Source: Rhodospirillales bacterium (GTDB taxonomy: Bacteria > Pseudomonadota > Alphaproteobacteria > SP197). From it: a stretch of DNA of 64,000 nt. Numbering within the stretch: position 1 is the stretch's first letter; each line of letters starts with the position of its first letter. A program made the position numbers and the translations under genes. The notes beneath the pieces are model-generated. The model saw only the letters and a list, made by a program, of their open reading frames with translations. It did not search any database and had not been told where the DNA came from. Location: assembly GCA_014323865.1 (NCBI GenBank), contig JACONG010000016.1, positions 441,982 to 505,981 of the forward strand. The letters are read 5' to 3'. Of this stretch, positions 8,444 through 19,999 are shown piece by piece.

Positions 8444-9120
8444 CCGTAAAGCTTCACGATGACGCGGGGCGGAACGCCCAGGTAGTACGACGCGAGGCAT
8501 ACCAGGTTGCGCAGCATGCGCGGTGTATAGCCCATGCGTCGGTACCGCGCCGGGCTCGTGACGGCGTCGCACGGCAGGGTCATCAGCCGCCGCCGTCCGA
8601 TGCGGCGCACCATGTCGACGTCCTCCATGATCGGTATCGGCTTGAAGCCGCCCAGGCGGTCGTAGTGCGTCCGCGCGATAACCAGCCCCTGGTCGCCGTA
8701 GGGCAGGCCGAGCCATCGGCTTCGGCGGCTGGCGAACCACTCGACGCGGCGCGCACCGGACGCCTCGTCATCGAAGCGCAGGCGAAACACCGCCGCGCTG
8801 TCGGCGTTGTTCCGGTCACCGACGAAGCCGGCGATGAGACGGTCCCAGCCGTCGTCGAGCCAGGTGTCGGCGTGCAGGAAGAACAGCCATGGCGCGTCGG
8901 ACGCCGCGGCCCCGGCGGCGAGCTGGCTGCCCCTGCCGCGAGCCGCCTCGACCAGCGTCACGCCGAGAGCACGCGCGAGCTCCGGCGTCGGATCGCTCGA
9001 TCCGCCGTCGACCACCACAGGCTCGATCGCCAGGACATCCGTTGCCTGCACGCGCTCAAGCGTCCGCTGCAAGCCCGCAGCGGCGTTGAGTGCCGGGATG
9101 ATGACGGCGATGCGTTCCAT
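8440..9120 (-). CDS. TIGR04283-type family 2 glycosyltransferase
   Basis: A GT2 (GT-A fold) protein of 226 residues. The N-terminal strand MERIAVIIPALNAAAGL, the substrate motif VVVDGGSSDPT, the DxD-type HADTWL and the later GLPYGDQGLVI and PIMEDVDMVRRI are all hallmarks of the TIGR04283 group. The ATG at 9120 fits the family start; the longer frame to 9180 adds an unrelated stretch. It forms a coupled pair with the DUF2064 gene (ATGA overlap), an arrangement seen in many bacteria. No ArsM or other arsenic gene is present, so the product sugar conjugate is unknown. No membrane segment is visible except a weakly hydrophobic C-terminus. Confidence 0.83.
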   Translation of the reverse strand: MERIAVIIPALNAAAGLQRTLERVQATDVLAIEPVVVDGGSSDPTPELARALGVTLVEAARGRGSQLAAGAAASDAPWLFFLHADTWLDDGWDRLIAGFVGDRNNADSAAVFRLRFDDEASGARRVEWFASRRSRWLGLPYGDQGLVIARTHYDRLGGFKPIPIMEDVDMVRRIGRRRLMTLPCDAVTSPARYRRMGYTPRMLRNLVCLASYYLGVPPRVIVKLYG

Positions 9121-9189
9121 GACACCGATCATACCGATGATATATCGGCTTCGTGAAATCCGCTTGACGGACTTGTTCACTGTTCTTTT

Positions 9190-9204
9190 GTTCTTTTAAT
9201 GTTC
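9190..9204 (+). promoter_or_regulatory. LexA-type SOS box GTTC-N7-GTTC
   Basis: GTTC at 9190-9193, exactly seven bases, then GTTC at 9201-9204 matches the direct-repeat SOS operator known for alphaproteobacterial LexA. Two more GTTC tetramers lie just upstream at 9175 and 9182. The box ends 22 bases before the ATG of the radical SAM gene and about 70 bases before the divergent glycosyltransferase start, so it could control either, most simply the radical SAM gene. Confidence 0.65.
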
Positions 9205-9226
9205 TTATGCTGATTCGGGAGGAACA

Positions 9227-10327
9227 ATGACTCAACACCGGGCACATTTGTTGCAGCGCAAGGGCCGCGGCGCCGCGAGCAACCGCAGCGGCCGTTTCGA
9301 AACGCACACAAGGGAGGCATTCGACGACGGCTGGGGCACGATCGACGAGGACCTCGAACCGCTCAATACCGAGATCGGCATCGATTCGAGCCGCACCGTG
9401 ATCGCACGGAACAACTCGCCCGATATTCCGTTCGACCGCGCGATCAACCCCTATCGCGGCTGCGAGCACGGCTGCGTCTATTGCTTCGCGCGCCCGACCC
9501 ACGCCTGGCTCGGCCTGTCGGCCGGGCAGGACTTCGAATCGAAGCTTCTGGTGAAACCCGACGCCGCCCTGCTGCTGCGGCAGGAACTGGCGCGGCCGGG
9601 TTATCGGCCGCAGGTGATCGCGCTGGGGACCAACACCGATCCCTACCAGCCGATCGAGCGCGGCTACAGCATCACGCGCCAGGTGCTGGCGGTACTGGCC
9701 GAGTGCCATCACCCCGTCGGCATCGTGACGAAGTCGGCGCTGATTGCCCGGGATGTCGATATCCTGGGTCCCATGGCCGCCGGGAATCTGGCGCGCGCCT
9801 GCATCTCGGTCACCACGCTCGATCGCACGCTGGCGCGCAGGATGGAGCCACGTGCACCGGCCCCCGCGAAGCGGCTCAAGGCGATCGAGGCACTGGCGCA
9901 GGCCGGCGTGCCGGTCGGTGTGATGTTCGCCCCGGTGGTGCCTGGCCTGAACGACGGCGAGATGGAGGACGTGCTGCAGGCCGCGCGTGACGCCGGTGCG
10001 AGCACGGCGGGCTACGTGCTTCTCCGGCTGCCGCTCGAGATCAAGGACCTGTTTCGCGAGTGGCTCGAGGCGCACTATCCCGACCGTGCCGGGCGCGTGA
10101 TGGCGCTGGTGCGCGACTGCCGCGGCGGGCGCGACTACGATCCCGAATGGGGCAAGCGCATGAGGGGCACAGGCCCCTTCGCCGACATGGTTGCCCGACG
10201 CTTCGCCATCGCCTGCCGCCGCTATGGCCTCGACAAGCGACGCTGGGAGCTCGACACCACGAAGTTCGTCAAGCCGAGCGCCGACGCCAACCAGTTCGCC
10301 CTGCTCTGGCCGTCGCTCGCTTCGTGA
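9227..10327 (+). CDS. PA0069-family radical SAM protein (SplB-like)
   Basis: A 366-residue radical S-adenosylmethionine enzyme. The [4Fe-4S] motif CEHGCVYC (Cys79, Cys83, Cys86) follows a conserved NPYRGCEHGCVYCFAR block, and GTNTDPYQPIER and TKSALIARDVDIL are typical of the PA0069/Rv2578c group, distantly related to spore photoproduct lyase. The ATG at 9227 has GGAGG seven bases upstream. A LexA-type GTTC-N7-GTTC box directly upstream suggests induction on DNA damage, which would fit a repair or tolerance role, but the reaction of this family is not known. It stands alone, divergent from the glycosyltransferase pair. Confidence 0.88.
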   Translation: MTQHRAHLLQRKGRGAASNRSGRFETHTREAFDDGWGTIDEDLEPLNTEIGIDSSRTVIARNNSPDIPFDRAINPYRGCEHGCVYCFARPTHAWLGLSAGQDFESKLLVKPDAALLLRQELARPGYRPQVIALGTNTDPYQPIERGYSITRQVLAVLAECHHPVGIVTKSALIARDVDILGPMAAGNLARACISVTTLDRTLARRMEPRAPAPAKRLKAIEALAQAGVPVGVMFAPVVPGLNDGEMEDVLQAARDAGASTAGYVLLRLPLEIKDLFREWLEAHYPDRAGRVMALVRDCRGGRDYDPEWGKRMRGTGPFADMVARRFAIACRRYGLDKRRWELDTTKFVKPSADANQFALLWPSLAS

Positions 10328-10527
10328 CGGAGCAACGGCCCATGTCCATGACGTCTTCGAACCATGGTGAAGACAGCTGATCTTCGCCTGACCATCCAGA
10401 CCTTGCTCTACGGCCTGATGCCGATCTGACGATGCCCGCGTCATGGCCGCCCGTGTGAAGGACGTTCTGCGCTGCTGACACCGCAATGTCTTCATCACAC
10501 CACAGATGCGCGTGATAAAGTCGCCCG
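10328..10527. other. Intergenic region without a gene
   Basis: Two hundred bases between the radical SAM gene and the antiporter. A weak inverted repeat, GTCTTC...GAAGAC, lies at about 10350-10371 and could help end the upstream transcript. No RNA gene, promoter or small ORF could be supported. Confidence 0.4.
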
Positions 10528-11898
10528 ATGGAACACGGCTCCGATCTCACGAACATCGCCGTCCTGATTTCGGTGGCACTGGTCTGCGGCCTCACGCTGG
10601 CGCGCATCCGGCAGCCCGCGATCGTCGGCTACATCCTGGCCGGTGTCGTGCTGGGTCCGTCGGTCCTGGGGTTCGTTCAGGATCGTGAACAGATCACGCT
10701 GCTCGCGGAACTGGGTGTGCTGCTCCTGCTCTTCACCATCGGTATGGAGCTCGACGTCAGCCACTTCCGCTCGGTCCTGCGCTTCGCCTTCATCGGTACG
10801 GGTCTTCAGATCGTCATCGCGACAACGGTCATCCTGACCCTTTCCTGGCCGCTGGGCTGGCCCTGGCAACAGAGCATCCTGGTCGGTTTCGGCGTCGCGC
10901 TCTCGTCGACGGCGGTCACGATCAAGCTTCTCGAGGACGTGGGCGAGATCCACAACGAGGTCGGCCAGAGGGCGATTGCCATCCTGATCGCCCAGGACCT
11001 CGCGATCGTTCCGATGATGCTCTTCGTGGCGACGCTCGCGCCCGACACCTCGGTCACGATCCGCGCGATTCTGCCGCTGATCGGATCGGTTTTCATCCTG
11101 GCGGGGCTCATCTGGTTTCTCGGTCGGCGCGGCCGGATCGATCTGCCGATCATCCAGTTCGCCCGCAACCAGGCCGACCTGATCGCCGTGGGGGCGGTGG
11201 CGTTGTGCTTCGCCGCCGCGGCTGTCAGCGGCCTGTTCGGCATGTCGACCGCCTATGGCGCGTTCCTCGCCGGCCTGCTCCTGGGCAACTGCACCGATCG
11301 CGAACAGATGCTGCGCGTCACGCTGCCGATCCAGGGGCTTCTGCTGATGGTCTTCTTCCTGTCGATCGGGCTTCTGATCGACCTTGGCTTCATCTGGGAC
11401 AACTTCGGCGAAATCCTTCTGATGCTGCTTCTGGTCACGCTGGGCAAGACGGCCATGAACGTTGGCATCCTGCGCTTCCTGAAGGAACCGTGGCCGCGTG
11501 CCTGGCTCGGCGGCGTCGCGCTTGGCCAGGTCGGCGAGTTCTCGTTCGTGCTCTTCGCTCTCGGTCTCTCGGTCGGTGCGATCGACAGCGAGGGCTACCG
11601 TCTGTTCGTTGCGGTGATCGCGCTCAGCCTGATGATCAGCCCGCTCTGGCTCGACAGCGCACGCCGCCTGCAGCGCCTCGCCGTCCATGCCGACTCCTGG
11701 CGTGAGCTGATGACACGACTCTACCCGCAGGCGACCGACCGCACGGTGCGCTCGGCCGCGTGGCTGCAGACGATCCGCGAAGAGCTGACGCGCCGCCACA
11801 GCAGAGCTTTGCCCGAGAGCCTGATTGATGAGCCGCCGTCCCGGACCCGCCGGAAAAACGATGATAAAAACGATGATGGGTCCGGACCTGACGTTTGA
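10528..11898 (+). CDS. CPA2-family monovalent cation:proton antiporter
   Basis: Inner-membrane Na+/K+:H+ exchanger of the KefB/GerN type, 456 residues. About 12 hydrophobic segments run from residue 8 to 385; [27 protein letters not shown] and [16 protein letters not shown] are characteristic of the CPA2 Na_H_Exchanger domain, and [11 protein letters not shown] contains the ion-binding-region Asp. Unlike KefB/KefC there is no C-terminal TrkA-N (RCK) NAD-binding domain; the tail is only about 70 charged residues. The 3' end overlaps the start of rnhB. Ion specificity cannot be told. Confidence 0.86.
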   Translation: MEHGSDLTNIAVLISVALVCGLTLARIRQPAIVGYILAGVVLGPSVLGFVQDREQITLLAELGVLLLLFTIGMELDVSHFRSVLRFAFIGTGLQIVIATTVILTLSWPLGWPWQQSILVGFGVALSSTAVTIKLLEDVGEIHNEVGQRAIAILIAQDLAIVPMMLFVATLAPDTSVTIRAILPLIGSVFILAGLIWFLGRRGRIDLPIIQFARNQADLIAVGAVALCFAAAAVSGLFGMSTAYGAFLAGLLLGNCTDREQMLRVTLPIQGLLLMVFFLSIGLLIDLGFIWDNFGEILLMLLLVTLGKTAMNVGILRFLKEPWPRAWLGGVALGQVGEFSFVLFALGLSVGAIDSEGYRLFVAVIALSLMISPLWLDSARRLQRLAVHADSWRELMTRLYPQATDRTVRSAAWLQTIREELTRRHSRALPESLIDEPPSRTRRKNDDKNDDGSGPDV

Positions 11899-12475
11899 GG
11901 CCGCCGTCGCGTCCCCGGTGGCCGGGGTCGACGAGGTTGGGCGCGGTCCCTGGGCCGGACCCGTCGTTGCAGCCGCCGTCATTCTCGATCCGACAGCCAT
12001 TCCCGAGGGCCTCGACGATTCAAAGAAACTGACGGCACGGAAACGCGATGCTCTGGCAGAGCAGATCGCGGTGAGCGCCGCGGTCGGTGTCGGCATCGCC
12101 AACGTCGCCGAAATCGATCGGCTCAACATCCTCGCGGCATCCATGCTCGCCATGACCCGGGCGATCGAAGCGCTGGCGATCGCGCCGGCCCACGCCCTGG
12201 TCGACGGCAACCGGGCACCGTCGCTCGCCTGCCCGGTCACGACGATTGTCAAGGGCGACGGCCGCTCGGTCTCGATCGCCGCGGCGTCGATCGTCGCCAA
12301 GGTCACACGCGACCGCATGATGACCGATCTGGCCAAGCGCCACCCGGGCTACGGCTGGGAGCGCAATGCCGGATACGGCACTGCCGAACACCGTGCGGGT
12401 CTGGAGCGCCTCGGGCTCACGCCGCATCACCGCCGTTCGTTCAAGCCAATCGCTGCGCTCGCCGGTTTGCCGTGA
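11873..12475 (+). CDS. rnhB: Ribonuclease HII
   Basis: Cuts RNA in RNA-DNA hybrids and removes single ribonucleotides. The [15 protein letters not shown] motif holds the first acidic pair, DDSKKL and VDGNRAP the next conserved positions, and [17 protein letters not shown] the third. I chose the ATG at 11873 because it places the conserved core about 15 residues from the start as in relatives (200 residues); upstream starts at 11825 (TTG), 11828 and 11861 lie within the antiporter gene and none has a clear Shine-Dalgarno. The last 35 bases overlap the convergent mutY gene. Confidence 0.9.
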   Translation: MMGPDLTFEAAVASPVAGVDEVGRGPWAGPVVAAAVILDPTAIPEGLDDSKKLTARKRDALAEQIAVSAAVGVGIANVAEIDRLNILAASMLAMTRAIEALAIAPAHALVDGNRAPSLACPVTTIVKGDGRSVSIAAASIVAKVTRDRMMTDLAKRHPGYGWERNAGYGTAEHRAGLERLGLTPHHRRSFKPIAALAGLP

Positions 12476-13523
12476 GGGCGTGACGCGCGACCTTGCGCGT
12501 CAGGGTGGGCAGCGCGAGCTCACCGAAGTCGTCGGGGTGATGCCAGGTGCCATCCGGTTCGCCGTCGTCTCCGCCCGCTGCCGCCACCTGCAGATCGAGG
12601 GTGAAATGCGTAAACCCGTGACGCACGACATCGGGCAGAAGGACCCAGTGGCGTGCCGCCGGGGCGTGGGTAAGCGCCTCGTCGAGCGACCATGCCATGT
12701 TGCGCCAGGGGGTCGACGGCACCTCAAGCATCCCGCCCAGCAACCCCTCGTCGGGGCGCGTCCGCAACAGCACCGCGCCATCGGGCCGTTCGAGCCAGAA
12801 AACAAGGCCGTGGCGATGCGGGCGCGCCTTCTTGGGCGCGGGCACCGGCAGATCCCCGGCGCTCCCTGAGCGGTGCCCCTCGCAGCTGTCGCCCCAGGGA
12901 CAGATGCCGCAGGCCGGATTGCGCGGGGTGCAGACGGTTGCGCCAAGATCCATCAGCGCCTGGGCGAAATCCCCCGGTCGGTCGACCGGCACGAGCGCTT
13001 CAGCGCGGCTGCGAATCCGCTTCCCGGCGGCAGGAAGCGGCTCAGTGATGGCATCGAGACGGGCGATCACCCGCTCGACATTGCCGTCGACCGCGGCTGC
13101 TTGCCGATCAAACGCGATCGCTGCGATCGCGCCGGCCGTGTAGGCCCCGATTCCCGGAAGGTCGCGCAACCCTTTCTCCGTATCCGGGAAGCGACCGCCC
13201 AGCTCGCCCGCGACGATGCGCGCGCAATCGTGAAGTCGCCGTGCACGTGCGTAATAGCCGAGCCCTGCCCAGGCCGCCATGACCGCATCGCGTTCGGCCG
13301 CAGCGAGCGCGGTCACCGTCGGCCAGCGTTCCAGAAAGCGCAGAAAATAGGAGATCACGGCCTGCACCGTGGTCTGCTGCAGCATGATCTCGGAGAGCCA
13401 GACACGATAGGGGTCGGGCTGCTCACCGGGCCGCGCGCGCCACGGCAGATCACGCCGGTGCCGGTCATACCAGTCGAGCAAGCTGCCCGTCAGGTCATCA
13501 TCTGTCGTTGACGCCTGTGCCAT
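12441..13523 (-). CDS. mutY: A/G-specific adenine DNA glycosylase MutY
   Basis: Removes adenine mispaired with 8-oxoguanine. Order of parts: [13 protein letters not shown] (catalytic Glu) near residue 45; helix-hairpin-helix [29 protein letters not shown] with the catalytic Asp; an iron-sulfur loop [17 protein letters not shown] with C-X6-C-X2-C-X5-C spacing; and a C-terminal NUDIX-like 8-oxoG recognition domain ([19 protein letters not shown]). Length of 360 is normal. It is convergent and overlapping with rnhB, and divergent from dciA with about 100 bases between their starts. Confidence 0.96.
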   Translation of the reverse strand: MAQASTTDDDLTGSLLDWYDRHRRDLPWRARPGEQPDPYRVWLSEIMLQQTTVQAVISYFLRFLERWPTVTALAAAERDAVMAAWAGLGYYARARRLHDCARIVAGELGGRFPDTEKGLRDLPGIGAYTAGAIAAIAFDRQAAAVDGNVERVIARLDAITEPLPAAGKRIRSRAEALVPVDRPGDFAQALMDLGATVCTPRNPACGICPWGDSCEGHRSGSAGDLPVPAPKKARPHRHGLVFWLERPDGAVLLRTRPDEGLLGGMLEVPSTPWRNMAWSLDEALTHAPAARHWVLLPDVVRHGFTHFTLDLQVAAAGGDDGEPDGTWHHPDDFGELALPTLTRKVARHALTANRRAQRLA

Positions 13524-13626
13524 CGCCTCGCCACATTACTGACGCACTCGGTCTGCAGCCATGGGGATCGGCGCGGCCGGAGCGTGCTGCACCGGTAGCA
13601 CAGGTTCCCATAGGGAAGGGGCAGCG

Positions 13627-14127
13627 ATGGCCACGACCAGGGCCGGCAGCAGGAAGACCGACGAGCGGCGGCGCAGGTATCCGATCCGCGCCGGTTTGCT
13701 GCTGCCCGAAGCGGCTGCCCGCGCCTATCGCAAGCACGGCTTTGCCGAAGCCCGGCTCATCACCGACTGGGCCGCGATCGTCGGGGAACGCCTGGCCGAT
13801 GTGTGCGTACCGGAAAAGCTGGCACGCGATCGCGCCCTGACCGTTCGGGTGGTGCCTGCCTTCGCGCTGGAGCTCCAGCATCTGGAACCCAGGGTTCTGG
13901 AACGCATCGCCACCTTCTTCGGGCATCCGGCCGTCAGCCGGCTGAAGCTGCGCCAGGGAGAGATCCTGCGCGACGATAGCCCGCGCAGACGCGAACCGCG
14001 CCCGCTCACGGAAGCGGAACAAGCCGTTCTCGACGCCCAGCTGGATACGGTCGACGACACCGCCCTGCGGGCCGTGCTGGAGCGGCTGGGTCGCGCCGTC
14101 CTGGGTTCAGGACGGGACGTCGCGTGA
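13627..14127 (+). CDS. dciA: DciA-like (DUF721) protein
   Basis: About 166 residues with a DUF721 domain. DciA is the ancestral bacterial loader of the DnaB replicative helicase, replaced by DnaC in a few lineages. The conserved core is visible: LITDWAAIVGERLADVCVPEKL followed by a basic/hydrophobic KH-like fold (LTVRVVPAFALELQHLEPRVLERI) and a C-terminal charged, probably disordered tail. Start ATG at 13627 has GGGAAGGG six bases upstream. The order mutY-dciA-dsbA-smc is common in Rhodospirillales. A perfect consensus DnaA box lies seven bases after the stop. Confidence 0.82.
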   Translation: MATTRAGSRKTDERRRRYPIRAGLLLPEAAARAYRKHGFAEARLITDWAAIVGERLADVCVPEKLARDRALTVRVVPAFALELQHLEPRVLERIATFFGHPAVSRLKLRQGEILRDDSPRRREPRPLTEAEQAVLDAQLDTVDDTALRAVLERLGRAVLGSGRDVA

Positions 14128-14133
14128 CCGGAT

Positions 14134-14142
14134 TTATCCACA
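14134..14142 (+). promoter_or_regulatory. Consensus DnaA box
   Basis: TTATCCACA matches the high-affinity DnaA 9-mer exactly and is the only perfect copy I noticed in the window. It lies between dciA and the DsbA-like gene, upstream of that gene's promoter candidate. A single box can occur by chance; an effect of DnaA on nearby transcription is possible. Confidence 0.35.
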
Positions 14143-14175
14143 GAGACAACGCCTTGTCAGGGAGTGGGGGGACAC

Positions 14176-14205
14176 TTGAGGCGCCGGTCTCCCGCCCGCT
14201 ATACT
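14176..14205 (+). promoter_or_regulatory. Candidate sigma-70-type promoter of the DsbA-like gene
   Basis: TTGAGG at 14176-14181 and TATACT at 14200-14205 with an 18-base spacer. Transcription would begin near 14212, which argues that the coding start is one of the later codons (14227 ATG or 14272 TTG) rather than the ATG at 14212. Confidence 0.45.
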
Positions 14206-14271
14206 TCAGTCATGTCAAGCCGAGTTATGTCAACCCGTTCCGGCGTCTCGTATCCCAAAGAGGATCGGACC

Positions 14272-14877
14272 TTGCTGAACAGACGCGTGTTTCTGACCGC
14301 CGCTGCCACCGCGGCGGTTCTGCCCGTTGTCGGCGCCCGTGCCCAGGATCCGGTGATGCTGCCGGACATGGTGCTGGGCGACGCGGATGCGCCCATCGAG
14401 ATCATCGAATACGCCTCGATGACCTGCTCCCATTGCGCTGCGTTCCACAAGGAGACCCTGCCGAAACTGAAGATGCGGTACATCGATACGGGACGCGCCA
14501 GGCTGGTGTTCCGCGAGTTCCCGCTCGACCGTGTGGCGCTCGCCGCCTCCGCCATTGCACGCTGCAGCGGCGAAGAGCGCTTCTTCCCCCTCGTCGACGT
14601 GCTGTTCCAGACCCAGGACCAATGGGCTCGCTCCGACGATCCGATCGGCGCGATCGAACAGATCATCCGCATGGGCGGTCAGGATCCCGCGTTCGTCAGC
14701 GCATGCCTCGAAGACCAGGAAATCATCAACGGCATCCTGGCGATCCGACTCGACGGCTCGAATCAGTACGAGATCAGCGCGACTCCGACGTTCATCGTCA
14801 ACGGCGAGAAGACCGCCGGCAATATGAGCTTCGAGGCGTTCGACGAGCTTCTGCGCAACATCGAGGGCAACGTCTGA
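14272..14877 (+). CDS. DsbA-family thiol:disulfide oxidoreductase
   Basis: Exported thioredoxin-fold protein of 201 residues. The active site is CSHC in ASMTCSHCAAFHKETLPKL, and the cis-proline loop is SATPTFIVNG. I favour the TTG start at 14272 because AGAGGA sits seven bases upstream and the product begins with a short signal peptide, MLNRRVFLTAAATAAVLPVV, including an RR pair that could also act as a Tat-like signal. In-frame ATGs at 14212 and 14227 are alternatives. The protein resembles the DsbA/BdbD-like exported oxidoreductases found beside smc in alphaproteobacteria; oxidase or isomerase activity cannot be told apart. Confidence 0.85.
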   Translation: MLNRRVFLTAAATAAVLPVVGARAQDPVMLPDMVLGDADAPIEIIEYASMTCSHCAAFHKETLPKLKMRYIDTGRARLVFREFPLDRVALAASAIARCSGEERFFPLVDVLFQTQDQWARSDDPIGAIEQIIRMGGQDPAFVSACLEDQEIINGILAIRLDGSNQYEISATPTFIVNGEKTAGNMSFEAFDELLRNIEGNV

Positions 14878-14929
14878 ATGATGCAATGCTCGTTCCATCG
14901 CCAACCCTCATCCGGCTGAGAGCGCGAGC

Positions 14930-18370
<3,441 letters not shown>

Positions 18371-18430
18371 CCATCTCAACCCTTTGAAATCATTGTGTTA
18401 TTCGGGAATCGAAAGAGTCTCCCGGTGTCC

Positions 18431-18459
18431 TTGACACGACATGGGAGCCTCCGTATGTT
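18431..18459 (+). promoter_or_regulatory. Promoter of the F0 ATP synthase operon
   Basis: TTGACA at 18431-18436, a 17-base spacer, then TATGTT at 18454-18459: a close match to the sigma-70 consensus. Start of transcription is expected near 18466, about 50 bases before atpI. Confidence 0.7.
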
Positions 18460-18515
18460 TCGTCCGCTCTTTCGCCTGGTTCCGGGTGCTCCGCGCATGA
18501 CGAAGGGCGGTGGTC

Positions 18516-18881
18516 ATGACCAAGCAGGACTGTCCGTCAGATCTTTCCGACTTGCAGCAGCGGATCGCCGCCGTACGCGAACGGGAGGACGCCGCCAGAC
18601 GGCCCGATTCCCGGAAGCGCGCGACAGCGACCGGCTACGGCATGGCTATCCGGTTGGCGATGGAGATGGTTGCGGCCCTGGCCGTGTCCGTCTTTCTGGG
18701 TCTCTGGATTGACGGCGAGTTGGGCACCGCGCCCCTGTTTCTCATGATCCTGCTGGTCATGGGCATGGGGGCCGGATTTATCAACGCTTACAAGGCCGTA
18801 AGCGGCTTTACACACGGATCGCTCCGCGCTCCGAAGAACGACGAGAAGAACGACAAAGAGGACCGGGCGGGTGGCGACTGA
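18516..18881 (+). CDS. atpI: ATP synthase protein I (AtpI/AtpZ-like)
   Basis: Small inner-membrane protein (121 residues) that heads ATP synthase operons; related proteins help assemble the c-ring or move Mg2+ and Ca2+. Two hydrophobic segments, MAIRLAMEMVAALAVSVFLGLWIDG and PLFLMILLVMGMGAGFINAYKAV, follow a charged N-terminus, the usual pattern. The ATG at 18516 is preceded by a GAAGGG-type site; GTG at 18510 is an alternative. The last 11 bases overlap atpB. The annotation depends on both sequence pattern and position. Confidence 0.87.
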   Translation: MTKQDCPSDLSDLQQRIAAVREREDAARRPDSRKRATATGYGMAIRLAMEMVAALAVSVFLGLWIDGELGTAPLFLMILLVMGMGAGFINAYKAVSGFTHGSLRAPKNDEKNDKEDRAGGD

Positions 18882-19632
18882 CTCTCACGGCGATGGCGGA
18901 CACAGCCCTCTCGAGCAGTTTGCTGTTTCGAAGATCATCGGGATCGACATCGGCGGTCTGTCGTTCCACATCACCAACTCCGTCGTCTGGATGATGGCCG
19001 CCACGGTCCTGATCATTGCCTTCACCACGATCTTCATGCAGAAGCGCGCTCTTGTTCCGGGCCGGATGCAGTCCCTGGTCGAAGTCTCTTACGAGTTCAT
19101 CGCCAACATGATTCGCGACAATGTCGGGAGCGAGGGCCGGCCCTTCTTCCCGTTCATCTTCACGATCTTCATGTTCGTGCTGTTCTGCAACATGCTCGGT
19201 ATGCTGCCCTACAGTTTCACGGTAACGAGCCAGATCATCGTGACCTTCGCACTCGCCTTCACCGTCTTCATCGGCGTCACCATCGTCGGCTTCGTGAGGC
19301 ACGGCCTTGGCTTCTTCGGATTTTTCCTGCCCCACGGCGTGCCGGGTTTCCTCGCACCTCTCGTCATCCCGATCGAGGTGCTGAGCTACCTGATCCGCCC
19401 CGTCAGCCTGGGTCTGCGTCTGTTCGCAAACCTGACTGCCGGCCACACCATGCTCAAGGTGTTCGCGGGCTTCATCGCCCCGCTGGGTGCCTTCTACATC
19501 CTCCCGGGTGCGATCCCGATGGCGGCGACCATCGGCCTCACCCTTCTCGAATTCGCGATCGCGTTCCTGCAGGCCTATGTCTTTGCAGTGCTGACCTGCA
19601 TCTATCTGCACGACGCGATCCACATGCACTGA
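18871..19632 (+). CDS. atpB: F0F1 ATP synthase subunit a
   Basis: Membrane subunit a (253 residues) that forms the two proton half-channels next to the c-ring. The essential arginine is in PVSLGLRLFANLTAGH, and GMLPYSFTVTSQI and the C-terminal LEFAIAFLQAYVFAVLTCIYLHDA helix are typical. The start is GTG at 18871 with AGAGGA upstream, overlapping atpI by 11 bases, so translation is probably coupled. The order atpI-atpB-atpE-atpF'-atpF without F1 genes following is characteristic of alphaproteobacteria, in which the F1 operon lies elsewhere. Confidence 0.97.
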   Translation: MATDSHGDGGHSPLEQFAVSKIIGIDIGGLSFHITNSVVWMMAATVLIIAFTTIFMQKRALVPGRMQSLVEVSYEFIANMIRDNVGSEGRPFFPFIFTIFMFVLFCNMLGMLPYSFTVTSQIIVTFALAFTVFIGVTIVGFVRHGLGFFGFFLPHGVPGFLAPLVIPIEVLSYLIRPVSLGLRLFANLTAGHTMLKVFAGFIAPLGAFYILPGAIPMAATIGLTLLEFAIAFLQAYVFAVLTCIYLHDAIHMH

Positions 19633-19707
19633 ATCAACGGTGCTCTCGGGGGCGCTCCCGGGAACGCCACAACAAACCTCAAAGGACCAGGGAAGAGGAC
19701 ATTGATC

Positions 19708-19935
19708 ATGGAAGCTGAAGCTGCAAAGCTCATTGGTGCCGGTCTGGCCGTGATCGGCCTTGGCGGCGTCGGTGCCGGTATCGGCAACATCTTCGCCTCA
19801 ATGATTTCGTCGGTCGGCCGCAACCCGGCCGCGGCGGGTAACGTCCAGGGCTTCATGTGGATCGGCTTCGCGCTGGTCGAGGCCGTGGCGCTCTACGCGC
19901 TGCTCATCGCGCTTCTGCTGCTCTTCGTGTTCTGA
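19708..19935 (+). CDS. atpE: F0F1 ATP synthase subunit c
   Basis: Proteolipid of 75 residues that builds the rotating ring. Two hydrophobic helices are joined by the polar loop RNPAAA; the proton-carrying carboxylate is Glu58 in FALVEAVALYALL. The glycine-rich first helix (GAGLAVIGLGGVGAGIG) is standard. The ATG at 19708 is preceded by GAAGAGG; the TTG at 19702 is an unlikely alternative. The 75-base gap after atpB contains a GC-rich inverted repeat around the GGGGGCGCTCCC sequence that might tune c-subunit expression, as subunit c is needed in many copies. Confidence 0.97.
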   Translation: MEAEAAKLIGAGLAVIGLGGVGAGIGNIFASMISSVGRNPAAAGNVQGFMWIGFALVEAVALYALLIALLLLFVF

Positions 19936-19999
19936 TCGCCGCGCCGGACCGTCTGACGGGTCCGGCGCATGTTCTTTCCGAACAGGAAGGCTCGAAGCC

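Noticed and set aside
10495-12336. 613-codon minus-strand frame opposite the antiporter
   Set aside because: Highly charged low-complexity antisense translation of a membrane protein gene.
18371-18515. Second small gene between smc and atpI (frame from 18395)
   Set aside because: It runs out of frame across atpI, has no ribosome site and contains the atp promoter.
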